A DNA stretch of 64,000 nt from Clostridiales bacterium (GCA_012838665.1 DUOX01000016.1:1-64000); one strand, 5' to 3'; shown: positions 55,010 through 63,379, counted from the stretch's first letter. Made by a program: numbers and translations. Notes: generated by a model from the sequence alone, not told the origin.

Positions 55010-56065
55010 TTAGTAAGCCTCGCTAAGGGGCTTAATATCTATTTTGTAACCGGTGAGCTTTGCGGCAAGCCTGGCATTCTGGCCTTCCTTGCCGATGGCC
55101 AGGGAAAGCTGGCTGTCCGGCACGACAACCCTGCAGCTTCTGCCGTCTTCCAGAATTCTTACCTCTACCACTTCCGAGGGGGACAGGGCAGCCGAGATAT
55201 ATTCTTCAGGGTATTCGCTGTATTTGACAATATCTATCTTCTCGCCGCCCAGCTCATCCACGATACTGGAGACGCGCCCCCCTTTGGGGCCTACGCAGGC
55301 GCCTATGGGGTCCACATCGGGGTCGTTTGAGCAGACAGCCATCTTGGTGCGGCTGCCTGCCTCGCGAGCGATGCTCTTAATTTCAACGGTGCCGTCAAAT
55401 ATTTCCGGTACCTCCAGCTCAAAAAGCCGCTTTACCAGACCGGGGTGGGTCCGGGAAATAAGTACCTGGGGACCACGGGCGGAATTTCTCACTTCCACCA
55501 CATAGACCTTTATCCTGTCGCCCTCTTTCAGGACTTCCGTCTTGATGCGCTCGTTGGCGGCCAACATGGCCTCTGTGAACTCCGAATTGGAGCTGATTTT
55601 TATCAATACGTTTCCCGTGCGGGTGTCTACACGGGATACGACACCGGTGAGAATTTCGTGTTCTTTGGAAGTAAATTCCTCGTATATTATGCCCCGTTCG
55701 GCTTCACGAATGCCCTGTATGATAACCTGTTTTGCGGCTTGGGCGGCAATTCGTCCAAACCTTTTTGTCTCAACGGGTACATTGACCACATCGCCGGCCT
55801 TGGCCCGCTTTGAATAGTTTTTCGCCTCATCCAGCAGGATTTCCACGGCAGGGTTCTCCAATTCCTCCACCACGGTCTTCTGAATGAACATATCAATCCT
55901 TTTCTTTTCCTCGTCCATGACGATGACTACATTATCCGCACATTCGGGATTATCCTTTTTAAACGCCGCCATCAGGGCCTGATGGATTTTATCGTGCATA
56001 TACTTACGGGGAATGCCTTTCTCACGTTCAATATCTTCAATGGCGGCGAAAAAATCAGCGTTCAT
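55010..56065 (-). CDS. nusA: Transcription termination/antitermination protein NusA
   Basis: 351 residues: N-terminal RNA-polymerase-binding domain, S1 domain (EHEILTGVVSRVDTRTGNVLIKISSNSEFTEAMLAANE), and two KH domains (DPDVDPIGACVGPKGGRVSSIVDELGGEKIDIVKYSEYPEEYISAALSP; LSLAIGKEGQNARLAAKLTGYKIDI). It lacks the C-terminal AR repeats of Proteobacteria, as in Firmicutes. Pausing and termination factor. Confidence 0.96.
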   Translation of the reverse strand: MNADFFAAIEDIEREKGIPRKYMHDKIHQALMAAFKKDNPECADNVVIVMDEEKKRIDMFIQKTVVEELENPAVEILLDEAKNYSKRAKAGDVVNVPVETKRFGRIAAQAAKQVIIQGIREAERGIIYEEFTSKEHEILTGVVSRVDTRTGNVLIKISSNSEFTEAMLAANERIKTEVLKEGDRIKVYVVEVRNSARGPQVLISRTHPGLVKRLFELEVPEIFDGTVEIKSIAREAGSRTKMAVCSNDPDVDPIGACVGPKGGRVSSIVDELGGEKIDIVKYSEYPEEYISAALSPSEVVEVRILEDGRSCRVVVPDSQLSLAIGKEGQNARLAAKLTGYKIDIKPLSEAY

Positions 56066-56081
56066 TCTTCTTGCTCCTTAA

Positions 56082-56537
56082 CTACCATATTATACGCAGT
56101 CTTACCTGGGCGATTTGTGCCTTCTTAAAAGTGTGGGATAAACCGTCAATGTCCACGGTAACATCACCCTGGTCATAGCCGGAAAGAGTTCCCACAAACG
56201 ACTTTTTGCCATTCTCGGCCTTGTATAGCTTAAGCTCCACAGTTCTGCCCATACAGCGCTCAAAATCTGACGGGCGCTTAAGCACCCGCTCCGCACCGGC
56301 AGAGGAAACCTCAAAAACATAGCTGTCCGGTATCGGGTCTACCTCATCCAGAATGACTTCCAGATCCCGGCTGACAGCCTCGCAGTCGTCAATTCCGATG
56401 CCGTCGGCCTTATCAATGTATACCCTGAGATACCAGGTCCCGGCCTCTTTCAGGTATTCGACATCCCATAGCTCGCATCCGTGCTTTTCCGCAACGGGCC
56501 GGGCAAGCTCGGAAACTATCTTAGCAATCTTGTTCAT
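56082..56537 (-). CDS. rimP: Ribosome maturation factor RimP
   Basis: 151 residues. CELWDVEYLKEAGTWYLRVYIDKADGIGIDDCEAVSRDLEVILDEVDPIPDSYVFEVSSAGAERVLKRPSDFERCMGRTVELKLYK is the RimP pattern, with a C-terminal SH3-like domain. It helps assemble the 30S subunit. First gene of the nusA-infB operon, behind a promoter and hairpin leader. Confidence 0.96.
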   Translation of the reverse strand: MNKIAKIVSELARPVAEKHGCELWDVEYLKEAGTWYLRVYIDKADGIGIDDCEAVSRDLEVILDEVDPIPDSYVFEVSSAGAERVLKRPSDFERCMGRTVELKLYKAENGKKSFVGTLSGYDQGDVTVDIDGLSHTFKKAQIAQVRLRIIW

Positions 56538-56585
56538 TTTTCACCTTTGCCATATTCTTACATATAAAAACTGCTCAACAAAAAA

Positions 56586-56605
56586 AGTGGGAGAAAACGC
56601 CCACT
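56586..56605 (-). terminator. Hairpin with T-run in the rimP leader (possible attenuator)
   Basis: On the minus strand AGTGGG/CCCACT with an 8-base loop is followed by TTTTTTTG, between the rimP promoter and its start codon. It could reduce read-through into the operon. Confidence 0.65.
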
Positions 56606-56634
56606 CAACTACTTCTACCTCTGCGAACACTAAG

Positions 56635-56663
56635 ATTATACCACTATTTACAACTAATTGCAA
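56635..56663 (-). promoter_or_regulatory. Sigma-A promoter of the rimP-nusA-infB operon
   Basis: TTGCAA (56663-56658), 17 bases, TATAAT (56640-56635) on the minus strand, about 95 bases before the rimP ATG. Confidence 0.75.
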
Positions 56664-56854
56664 GGGCTTTTCCAATAGTTTTCGCGGGAGTTTACTCCTT
56701 CAGGGAATAGTGTTGCCTTTTTCCCCCCTTTTAGTCTTTCTTCGATATAACCGGCAAAATTTTTCTCGTGTTGCACACCCTCTGCCTGGAGAAACGGCAG
56801 GACTGTTTCATATGTAAGTTTTATGCATTTCCAATACGTTTCTGCTTTAATCAT
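56654..56854 (-). CDS. Possible small protein upstream of rimP (doubtful)
   Basis: 66 residues, MIKAETYWKCIKLTYETVLPFLQAEGVQHEKNFAGYIEERLKGG..., with reasonable amino-acid composition but no ribosome-binding site and no recognised family. Its 3' end contains the rimP -35 element. It may be non-coding; listed only because the stretch otherwise lacks a gene. Confidence 0.2.
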   Translation of the reverse strand: MIKAETYWKCIKLTYETVLPFLQAEGVQHEKNFAGYIEERLKGGKKATLFPEGVNSRENYWKSPCN

Positions 56855-56871
56855 AATATGGCAAACTTATA

Positions 56872-56900
56872 TTGACAAATTAAAATCACCGTGTTAACAT
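56872..56900 (+). promoter_or_regulatory. Sigma-A promoter of the Crp/ABC operon
   Basis: A perfect TTGACA (56872-56877), 17 bases, TAACAT (56895-56900), giving a start near 56907. Confidence 0.75.
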
Positions 56901-56941
56901 GAATTATGTATCAAATGAGACAAATTTGGGGCTGTTGGAGG

Positions 56942-57610
56942 ATGAAGGGCTTGCGCCAAAAGGACGTTCAGCTTATTTGCTCTTGCTTCCTGTTTGAAAA
57001 TATTCCCCCGGAGCAAGTGGAGAGGCTTCTTGAGGATGAGGGGGCAAAGCTTTGCAGCTACAAAAAGTATGAAATTATTTTTGACCGGGAGCATTACGCG
57101 CCCAGCCTGGGGCTTGTGCTCTCAGGCTCCGTGCTGGTGTCCAGCCCCTCCGGCTCCAGAAATCTGGTAATGCGGGAGCTGGGGCCTGGGGATGTTTTCG
57201 GCGTGGCCGGCCTGTTTACCGAGGAGGCCGGCTATGTCACAACTCTTACGGCAAAGAGCCCCTGCCGCATACTTTTCATATCCCAGGAGCTGCTGCGCCG
57301 GGCTATGGCGGAGAATTTTACCCTGGCGGAAAACTATATCCGTTTCCTCTCCGGCAGGCTGCGGTTTCTGAACCGGAAAATCAGCGGCCTGGCGGCAGGC
57401 ACGGCGGAGGAGACCCTGGCCGTCTACCTCTCCGGCTCAGGCAATAAGGCCAATATCCCCAGTTACACCCGGCTGGCGGAGGAGCTGGGCCTGGGTCGGG
57501 CCTCCCTGTACCGGGCTTTGGATTCCCTGGAAAAAAGCGGTTATATCAAAAGAGCAGGGCATGTGATACACGTTCTAAGCCCCGAAAGTCTAAAGGAGAT
57601 GATTAATTGA
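56942..57610 (+). CDS. Crp/Fnr family transcriptional regulator
   Basis: About 222 residues. A cyclic-nucleotide-binding-type beta barrel (YEIIFDREHYAPSLGLVLSGSVLVSSPSGSRNLVMRELGPGDVFGVAGLF) and a C-terminal winged helix with recognition helix GLGRASLYRALDSLEKSGYIKR. There is no N-terminal Fe-S cysteine cluster, so oxygen sensing as in FNR is not indicated; the effector is unknown. GGAGG directly abuts ATG 56942, so TTG 56951 may be the real start. Its stop overlaps the next gene's TTG start (TTGA), so it likely controls its own ABC operon. Confidence 0.85.
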   Translation: MKGLRQKDVQLICSCFLFENIPPEQVERLLEDEGAKLCSYKKYEIIFDREHYAPSLGLVLSGSVLVSSPSGSRNLVMRELGPGDVFGVAGLFTEEAGYVTTLTAKSPCRILFISQELLRRAMAENFTLAENYIRFLSGRLRFLNRKISGLAAGTAEETLAVYLSGSGNKANIPSYTRLAEELGLGRASLYRALDSLEKSGYIKRAGHVIHVLSPESLKEMIN

Positions 57611-58710
57611 AACTCGCAAAAATATCCCGTATATTTCTGGCGGCGGTGCTGGTTCTCGCCATGCTTTTTAGTTTTGCCGCCTGCGGGAAAACCGAAACCG
57701 CCCCAAAAGACGACGGCGCCGCCCCTGACGCAACCGATGGCGCGGCCGCGCCCCCGAAAGAAGAACCCGCCGAAAATGAGCCTTCCGAATCTGTGCCCAT
57801 CAATTTTGGAGTCCTGAAAGGCCCTACGGGCATGGGAGCCGTATTCCTTCTTGAGGAAATCGAAAAAAGGGGCTATGAGTATAATGTTACGATAGGCGCA
57901 GCGCCCACGGAGTTTACAAGTATGCTTATCAGCGGGGAGCTGGATATTGCGGCATTGCCCACCAATCTTGCCGCCAACCTTTATAACAAGACCGGGGGCG
58001 GCGTGAAGCTGCTGATGCTCAACACCAAGGGTGTTCTCTATATACTCGAAAAGGGCGAAAGCGTCCAGTCCGTCTCCGACCTTGCCGGCCGCACCGTCTA
58101 TGCCACGGGTCAGGGCGCCAATCCCGAATATGTGTTAAATTTTATCCTGCGTGAAAACGGCCTGGAACCCGGCGTTGATGTGACCATCGAATGGCGGGAC
58201 AGCGATGAGCTTGCCACCCTTATGGCCTCCGGCGAAATAGACCTGTGCATGCTGCCCGTCCCTGCCGCTACCAGCGTGACGGTTAAAAACCCCGATGTGC
58301 GCTATGCTCTGAGCCTTACCAACGAGTGGGATGCTTTAGACACTGGTAGCGAACTGATAATGGGCTGCGTCGTGGTACGCACCGAGTTTTATGAAGAGTA
58401 TCCCCAGGCCGTAAGGGGGTTCCTGGAGCGCTATTACAACTCGGTGGCCGGCGTTATGGAGTTTATGCTTCCCTACGGGGAAAGCAATGTGGATATAGGG
58501 GAGCTTCTGGCCAAGCATGAGATAATAGGCAGCGCGGCAATAGGAAACGCGGCCCTGCCCTACAGTAACCTCTGCCATATTTACGGTCCTGACATGAAGA
58601 CTGCCATACAGGGATACTATGAAGTGCTGTACGGCAGCGACCCCTCTTCCATCGGAGGTGCCGTCCCTGATGATGACTTCTACTGCGACACCAGCTTTGA
58701 AACAAAGTAA
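57607..58710 (+). CDS. ABC transporter substrate-binding lipoprotein (NMT1/SsuA-like)
   Basis: 367 residues. Lipoprotein signal with FSFAAC lipobox, an Ala/Pro/Glu linker, then a type 2 periplasmic-binding fold: INFGVLKGPTGMGAVFLLEEI, GELDIAALPTNLAANLYNKTGGG, VSDLAGRTVYATGQGANPEYVLNFILRENGL. This is the NMT1/THI5/SsuA-type group (sulfonate, thiamine precursor, nitrate and related substrates); specificity is unknown. Start TTG at 57607 overlaps the regulator's stop codon. Confidence 0.88.
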   Translation: MKLAKISRIFLAAVLVLAMLFSFAACGKTETAPKDDGAAPDATDGAAAPPKEEPAENEPSESVPINFGVLKGPTGMGAVFLLEEIEKRGYEYNVTIGAAPTEFTSMLISGELDIAALPTNLAANLYNKTGGGVKLLMLNTKGVLYILEKGESVQSVSDLAGRTVYATGQGANPEYVLNFILRENGLEPGVDVTIEWRDSDELATLMASGEIDLCMLPVPAATSVTVKNPDVRYALSLTNEWDALDTGSELIMGCVVVRTEFYEEYPQAVRGFLERYYNSVAGVMEFMLPYGESNVDIGELLAKHEIIGSAAIGNAALPYSNLCHIYGPDMKTAIQGYYEVLYGSDPSSIGGAVPDDDFYCDTSFETK

Positions 58711-59437
58711 GCTTATTCGCACACTGGGCCCTATATTCTTTTGGCTGGTTATATGGCAACTTGCCGCAATGATTGTAGGCAAGGAACTGATTTTGCCCTC
58801 TCCTCTGTCCACCCTGCGCACTCTTTTTGAGCTGGCCCAGGGCCGGGAATTTTGGATTGCGGCAGGCCATTCCCTGCTTAGAATATTCTGCGGCTTTATA
58901 GCGGGTGTGATATTGGGGGCCGGTCTTGCCATACTCACCAGCATTTCCGGCACGGCGGACGCCCTTATCTCCCCGGTCATACGGATAGTCAGGGCTACGC
59001 CGGTTGCCTCCTTTATAATTCTGGTGCTGTTGTGGATATCACGTTTCATGGTTCCGGCTTTCATTGCCATGCTCATGGTTATTCCGGTAATATGGGAAGC
59101 CCTGTCCTCCACCATAAGGGAAACCGACGGCGACCTCCTTGAAATGGCCCGAGCCTATGAATTTGGCAGGCTGAAAACCCTGAGGCTTGTGTATATCCCC
59201 TCGGTCCTGCCCTCTTTTACCTCCGCCTGCCTTACGGCTCAGGGGCTGGCATGGAAATCCGGAGTTGCGGCGGAAGTGCTTTGCCTCCCCCCCTCCTCCG
59301 TGGGCACAGAGTTATATTATTCCAAGATTTATTTGGAGACGCCCTCCCTCTTCGCCTGGACGGCGGTGGTGGTAATTTTAAGCTTCCTACTTGAAAAACT
59401 GTGCAGGCTTGCCCTGAGGAGGGCGGTAAGACAATGA
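58670..59437 (+). CDS. ABC transporter permease (SsuC/TauC-like)
   Basis: 255 residues with about six membrane segments and the coupling EAA-type loop LLEMARAYEFGRLKTLRLVYIPSVLPS. ATG at 58670 lies 11 bases after GGAGG and overlaps the binding-protein gene by 41 bases. It is the membrane channel of the importer. Confidence 0.9.
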   Translation: MMTSTATPALKQSKLIRTLGPIFFWLVIWQLAAMIVGKELILPSPLSTLRTLFELAQGREFWIAAGHSLLRIFCGFIAGVILGAGLAILTSISGTADALISPVIRIVRATPVASFIILVLLWISRFMVPAFIAMLMVIPVIWEALSSTIRETDGDLLEMARAYEFGRLKTLRLVYIPSVLPSFTSACLTAQGLAWKSGVAAEVLCLPPSSVGTELYYSKIYLETPSLFAWTAVVVILSFLLEKLCRLALRRAVRQ

Positions 59438-60009
59438 TTAAACTGGATAATATCAGCTATGCCTATGAGGACAAAGCGGTTTTTCGGGATTTTTCCCTGT
59501 CCCTTCCAAGCAGCGGGATAACCTGCATCAGCGGACCTTCCGGCTGCGGAAAAACATCTCTACTCAGGCTTTTGGCCGGGCTGGCACGCCCTGAGAGCGG
59601 CGAAATAACAGGACTGCCCGAAAAGGTGGGCATTATGTTTCAGGAGGACAGGCTCCTGCCCTGGAATACGGCCCTGAAAAACGTGGCTCATGTGGCCGGC
59701 AGCCTGGAAGAAGCAAAGGTCTGGCTTGAGCGGATGAAGCTCTCAGGGGAGGAGGACGCCTATCCCCGCGAGCTGTCAGGGGGAATGCGCAGGCGAGTGT
59801 CACTGGCGAGGGCGCTGGCCTTCAAATGCGGCCTGCTCTTATTGGATGAGCCCTTTAAGGGAATGGATCCTTCGCTGATTAGGGAAATCGCCCCCATAAT
59901 CTCAAATCACGGCATTCCGGTGATTGTAGTTACCCACTCCGAAGGCGAGGCTGCCCTCCTGGGAGGGCGGCTACTGAAATTCACCGGGCCGCCCATGAAG
60001 GCCATATAG
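59434..60009 (+). CDS. ABC transporter ATP-binding protein (SsuB/TauB-like)
   Basis: 191 residues, shorter than the usual 240. Walker A GPSGCGKTSLL near 31-41, Q-loop FQEDRLLPW, signature LSGGMRRRVSLARALA, Walker B LLLLDEPFKGMD and switch His in VVTHSEGEA are all present. ATG at 59434 overlaps the permease stop (ATGA). It powers the three-part importer. Confidence 0.92.
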   Translation: MIKLDNISYAYEDKAVFRDFSLSLPSSGITCISGPSGCGKTSLLRLLAGLARPESGEITGLPEKVGIMFQEDRLLPWNTALKNVAHVAGSLEEAKVWLERMKLSGEEDAYPRELSGGMRRRVSLARALAFKCGLLLLDEPFKGMDPSLIREIAPIISNHGIPVIVVTHSEGEAALLGGRLLKFTGPPMKAI

Positions 60010-60021
60010 TTTTAATATGAG

Positions 60022-60475
60022 AATCAAATTCCGCTCCCCTGCCGGGGGCGGTACTTTTCGGTGTCGAAAAGTACCCAAAAGACATTTAAGGGCTCCGGCC
60101 CTTAAGAATCCCAGAGGATAAAAGACCGCTTCGCTTTGTTTCCCGCCGGCGGCAAGCGCCGGAAAATACGCCAGCACGACTCGTACGCACGGCTGTCCGA
60201 CAAAACTTTTGAGAGTTTATCCCCCAACTTTCCCCAGCACCAGCGTTTAGCGGAAACAGAAGTACGCACCTTTAAAGTCTGTTTTCCCGAATGACAGCAC
60301 AGACCCCAAAACAAACGCAGCGGCCCAAATACACAGGGGGAGATTCGCAAGAGGGGGCGGCTTTTTAAAAGCCCCCTCTTGTGCGGCTCTTTGGCTACTT
60401 TCTGGCCGAACAGAAAGTAGCCCCCCGGAGGGATGACCAGCTATAGATTACCAACAGAGGTGAAAAACAACCCAA
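60022..60475 (+). repeat. Dispersed hairpin-rich repeat, copy 3 (most complete)
   Basis: About 450 bases. Four hairpins in order: 60050-60075 (11-bp perfect GGTACTTTTCG/CGAAAAGTACC with GTGT loop), 60086-60105 (TTAAGGGC/GCCCTTAA), 60351-60378 (GAGGGGGC...GCCCCCTC) and 60393-60422 (12-bp perfect stem). Same orientation as copies 1 and 2 and again between convergent genes (ABC importer and vanY-like). Confidence 0.9.
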
Positions 60476-60494
60476 CTCCCCTTAAAATTTAAAA

Positions 60495-60526
60495 AACTAA
60501 GGCAGGAAGTTCCCTGCCTTAGTTTT
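60495..60526. terminator. Bidirectional terminator between repeat copy 3 and vanY-like gene
   Basis: A perfect 12-bp stem AACTAAGGCAGG/CCTGCCTTAGTT with T tracts on both strands. Confidence 0.92.
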
Positions 60527-60527
60527 T

Positions 60528-61331
60528 TTATTGGTTCTTGTATAAATCTATAAATTCCTCAAGACACAGGCCATTCTCCATAATATAGGCCGCAGCCTCC
60601 CGGCCCACATACCGGAAATGCCAGGGCTCAAACATGATGCCCGTTATCTCCTGCTTGTCCTCCGGATACCGGACTATGAAACCATATTCCGCGCAGTTTT
60701 CCCGCATCCAGATGAGCAGCTCCGTGTCCGCCAGAGATTCGTTTAAATATTCATAGTACCCGTCCACTATGTCGCAGGCCAGGCCAAGCTGGTGCTCACT
60801 GGTGCCGGGAACGGCGACAATGCGGCTGGCGGCGGCGTAGGCCTCCTCATATGGAAGGCCGCTCTGCTGCTTTTCGGCCAGCTTCCTGTTGAAAAGATAT
60901 TCCTGAGTCCCGTATGCGCGATAGGTGGACCTGAGTATCACAGTCAGCCCTTCGCTTCTGGCAGCCGCAATAAAATCTTTAAGGGCATCCACGGCGCGGC
61001 TATCAAAATACTGGCCGCCCTCAAGCTCCGTAAGTGGCGGCTCGTAATCCTTCTCCAGCAGCTTATCCTTATTCACCAGGCGGTATTCCCAGAAATTCAG
61101 GTCGATTTCCGGCAAATCGGGCGCAGGTTCCGAGCTGGGTTCAGTACTGGGACCGGGGGTAAGGTTTGGGGCCGGCGCAGTGTTTGAAGTTGGCTGGGGA
61201 GTCTCCATCCGGGATGCCTCTTCCTTCTCTGGCTCCATCCCCTCCCCGCCAGCCCGGGCATAAACCAAAAAAGACAGGCATAAAAGCAAGCCCAGAGTTA
61301 ATGCAAGACCAGCTATTTTTTTTACTTTCAT
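60528..61331 (-). CDS. VanY-type D-alanyl-D-alanine carboxypeptidase (M15B), paralogue 1
   Basis: 267 residues. N-terminal signal anchor (IAGLALTLGLLLCLSFLVYARA), Pro/Thr/Glu-rich linker, then an M15B domain with Zn motif GTSEHQLGLACDIVD (His, Asp) and EPWHFRYVG (E-x-W-H). It should cleave terminal D-Ala from peptidoglycan stems outside the membrane. It shares sequence and layout with the next gene upstream, so the pair arose by duplication. No vanRS-like system is nearby. Confidence 0.9.
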   Translation of the reverse strand: MKVKKIAGLALTLGLLLCLSFLVYARAGGEGMEPEKEEASRMETPQPTSNTAPAPNLTPGPSTEPSSEPAPDLPEIDLNFWEYRLVNKDKLLEKDYEPPLTELEGGQYFDSRAVDALKDFIAAARSEGLTVILRSTYRAYGTQEYLFNRKLAEKQQSGLPYEEAYAAASRIVAVPGTSEHQLGLACDIVDGYYEYLNESLADTELLIWMRENCAEYGFIVRYPEDKQEITGIMFEPWHFRYVGREAAAYIMENGLCLEEFIDLYKNQ

Positions 61332-61375
61332 TTTCTCACCCCGGTACGAAACAGCGCAATAAATTTCCCGGACGG

Positions 61376-62182
61376 TCAGTCGTAAAGTGCCAAAAACTCC
61401 TCAAAACATATACCCGTCTCCATTATGTATGTTGCAGCTTCTTTGCCCACATAGCGGAAATGCCAGGGCTCATATGAAAAGTCGGTTATATGTTCCTTAT
61501 CCTTCGGGTATCTGAGGATAAAACCGTATTCCGTACAGTGTTCTCTCATCCACTTAAGAGTTTCAGTCTCACCTATTACGTCCGGATCCTTATAGGTATA
61601 CCTTTTATCCATTATGTCTGCCGCAAGCCCAAGCTGGTGCTCGCTGGTGCCGGGAAACGCCACGATTTCTTTGGCTTTTTCCACGGCCTCTTCATAAGTT
61701 CCGCCGCCCCAGTGTATCTGACTGGCCTTGCCGTTAAAAATATATTCCTGGGCAGCATATGTGCGATAGCCTTCGCTGAGGTAGACTTCAAGCCCCTGCT
61801 CGCGAGCGGCAGCTATAAACTCTTTCAGGTATTCAATTGCCCTTCTATCGAAATATTTGCCGCCCTCCAGCTCGGCCACGTCGGGAACAAAGCTGCGGCC
61901 TAAAGGATAGTCTTTATTGACCAGCTTGTACTTCCAGTCGTTCAGGTCTATATCCGGCAACGGAGGCCCCGTCGGCTCCGGTTCCTCCGTGGGCTCCGGG
62001 CTAGATTCCGGTTCATACTCAAGCCCCGGAGACTGGAGTACCGGACTGGGCGCAACATTTTCATTCGGCTGCACAGAAGTCTGCCCTGTCTCCGGCTGGG
62101 TCTTTCTCAAATACACCAATCCGATCAGGCAAACTACCAGTGCGACAATCAGAATACGTCCGAAAAATCGCAAAAATTTCAT
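61376..62182 (-). CDS. VanY-type D-alanyl-D-alanine carboxypeptidase (M15B), paralogue 2
   Basis: 268 residues. Signal anchor (ILIVALVVCLIGLVYL), a long Pro/Glu-rich linker, and the M15B domain with GTSEHQLGLAADIMD and EPWHFRYVG. Closely similar to paralogue 1 across the catalytic part, 44 bases apart on the same strand; the linkers differ most. Both may act together during wall or spore-cortex remodelling; that role is inference. Confidence 0.9.
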   Translation of the reverse strand: MKFLRFFGRILIVALVVCLIGLVYLRKTQPETGQTSVQPNENVAPSPVLQSPGLEYEPESSPEPTEEPEPTGPPLPDIDLNDWKYKLVNKDYPLGRSFVPDVAELEGGKYFDRRAIEYLKEFIAAAREQGLEVYLSEGYRTYAAQEYIFNGKASQIHWGGGTYEEAVEKAKEIVAFPGTSEHQLGLAADIMDKRYTYKDPDVIGETETLKWMREHCTEYGFILRYPKDKEHITDFSYEPWHFRYVGKEAATYIMETGICFEEFLALYD

Positions 62183-62365
62183 AATTTTTCACCGCCCTTG
62201 CCATATAATAACACATTCTCGAATAATGAGCAAAAGTGTTAATTTTACAAGAAAAAAAGCATTTTGGCAAGCCTGTCCCGGTTTTGAGCAGGTGAGCGCT
62301 AATGGTGTGGAGGATTTAGCTTGACCAATAACACAGTCTGCGGGATACCCTCAACCCTCTCATTT

Positions 62366-63055
62366 TTATTCCTCTTCGATGGCTGCTTTGAGCTTTTCCA
62401 GGGCTTTCTTCTCAATTCTGGAGACGTAGGAGCGGCTTATTCCACATATCTCTGCCACCTCTCTCTGGGTTTTCGGGGGGGCATCGTCCAGCCCATAGCG
62501 CATCCTCACTATGTCCGCCTCGCGGGGCGTCAGGACCGAGTCCAAAAAGTGCCGGAGATTCTTGACGGTTTCTTGCAGGCTTACCTTCTCCAACAAATCG
62601 TCTTCCTGTGAAATGATGTCCATGAGAGAAAGATTATTGCCGTCTCCGTCCATATCTATGGATTCGGAAAGCGAAAGGTCGCCAGAGGTTTTTCTAAGCC
62701 CTCTGAAATACATGAGTATTTCGTTTTCAATGCATTTTGATGCGTAGGTGGCCAGTCTGACCCCCTTATCCGGCCGGTAGGTCGAAATGCCTTTGATGAG
62801 ACCGATGGTGCCTATTGAAATTAAATCGTCCGTATCCCCGGTCTGGGTATAATATTTCTTGATTATGTGTGCCACAAGGCGGAGATTATGCTCTATAAGT
62901 TTATTTCTGGCGTCCACATCCCCCCGGAGGCACAATTCCACATATTTTTTCTCCTCCTCCGCGCTGAGAGGCCTGGGAAAAGAGCCTTGATTAGACCCAA
63001 GGCGAAGCGTCAGAAATGCGCTGCTTACCAGAAACATAAAAGCGGTTGAAAGCAT
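62366..63055 (-). CDS. sigK: RNA polymerase sporulation sigma factor SigK
   Basis: 229 residues. The N-terminal hydrophobic pro-sequence (STAFMFLVSSAFLTLRLGSNQGSFPRPLS) leads into sigma-70 region 2 (NLRLVAHIIKKYY...DLISIGTIGLIKGISTYRPDKGVRLATYASKCIENEILM) and region 4 (LTPREADIVRMRYGLDDAPPKTQREVAEICGISRSYVSRIEKKALEKL). Sigma-K drives late mother-cell sporulation genes after pro-peptide removal. No skin element interrupts the gene. ATG 63055 is 8 bases after GGAGG. Confidence 0.95.
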   Translation of the reverse strand: MLSTAFMFLVSSAFLTLRLGSNQGSFPRPLSAEEEKKYVELCLRGDVDARNKLIEHNLRLVAHIIKKYYTQTGDTDDLISIGTIGLIKGISTYRPDKGVRLATYASKCIENEILMYFRGLRKTSGDLSLSESIDMDGDGNNLSLMDIISQEDDLLEKVSLQETVKNLRHFLDSVLTPREADIVRMRYGLDDAPPKTQREVAEICGISRSYVSRIEKKALEKLKAAIEEE

Positions 63056-63073
63056 AGAACAGACCTCCATTCA

Positions 63074-63099
63074 CGGAACGCCTGCGTTTAGGCGTTCCG
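63074..63099. promoter_or_regulatory. Hairpin in the sigK 5' untranslated region
   Basis: A perfect 9-bp inverted repeat CGGAACGCC/GGCGTTCCG with 8-base loop lies a few bases upstream of the sigK ribosome-binding site. It could modulate translation or be a terminator remnant; no T-run follows. Confidence 0.5.
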
Positions 63100-63379
63100 A
63101 TGATGCCGATGGTCTATTCTATTCCTCCGCTGCAAGTCCAAATGCACGATTAAGGCACAGGCCTGAGGTATTAATTTAAGATTTTCTTTTTTCTCAAAAG
63201 CCTTTTAATAACGGTAAAAGATAATTAAAACTAATTCTGGATAAAAAAATATCGATATAAAATATGTAAGATAATATATAAACGATAAAGGGGGCAAATT
63301 CTCTTTTTTTCATATCTTGATTTTGCAGAAGGCAAAAGATGAAAAGTAATGAAAATAGTACAGAATGGAAGTGAGATGA
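63100..63379. other. AT-rich divergent gap between sigK and the Spo0A-like gene
   Basis: No convincing gene. The stretch 63180-63350 is strongly AT-rich, with no clear sigma-A or sporulation promoter pair that I would name. Confidence 0.4.

Noticed and set aside
44103..60475. CRISPR array for the dispersed repeats
   Set aside because: Copies are about 450 bases, kilobases apart, with no regular spacers or cas genes.
60528..62182. Vancomycin-resistance cluster
   Set aside because: VanY-like peptidases occur alone; no VanRS, VanH or D-lactate ligase is present, and Ddl (45958-47010) looks like a normal D-Ala-D-Ala ligase.
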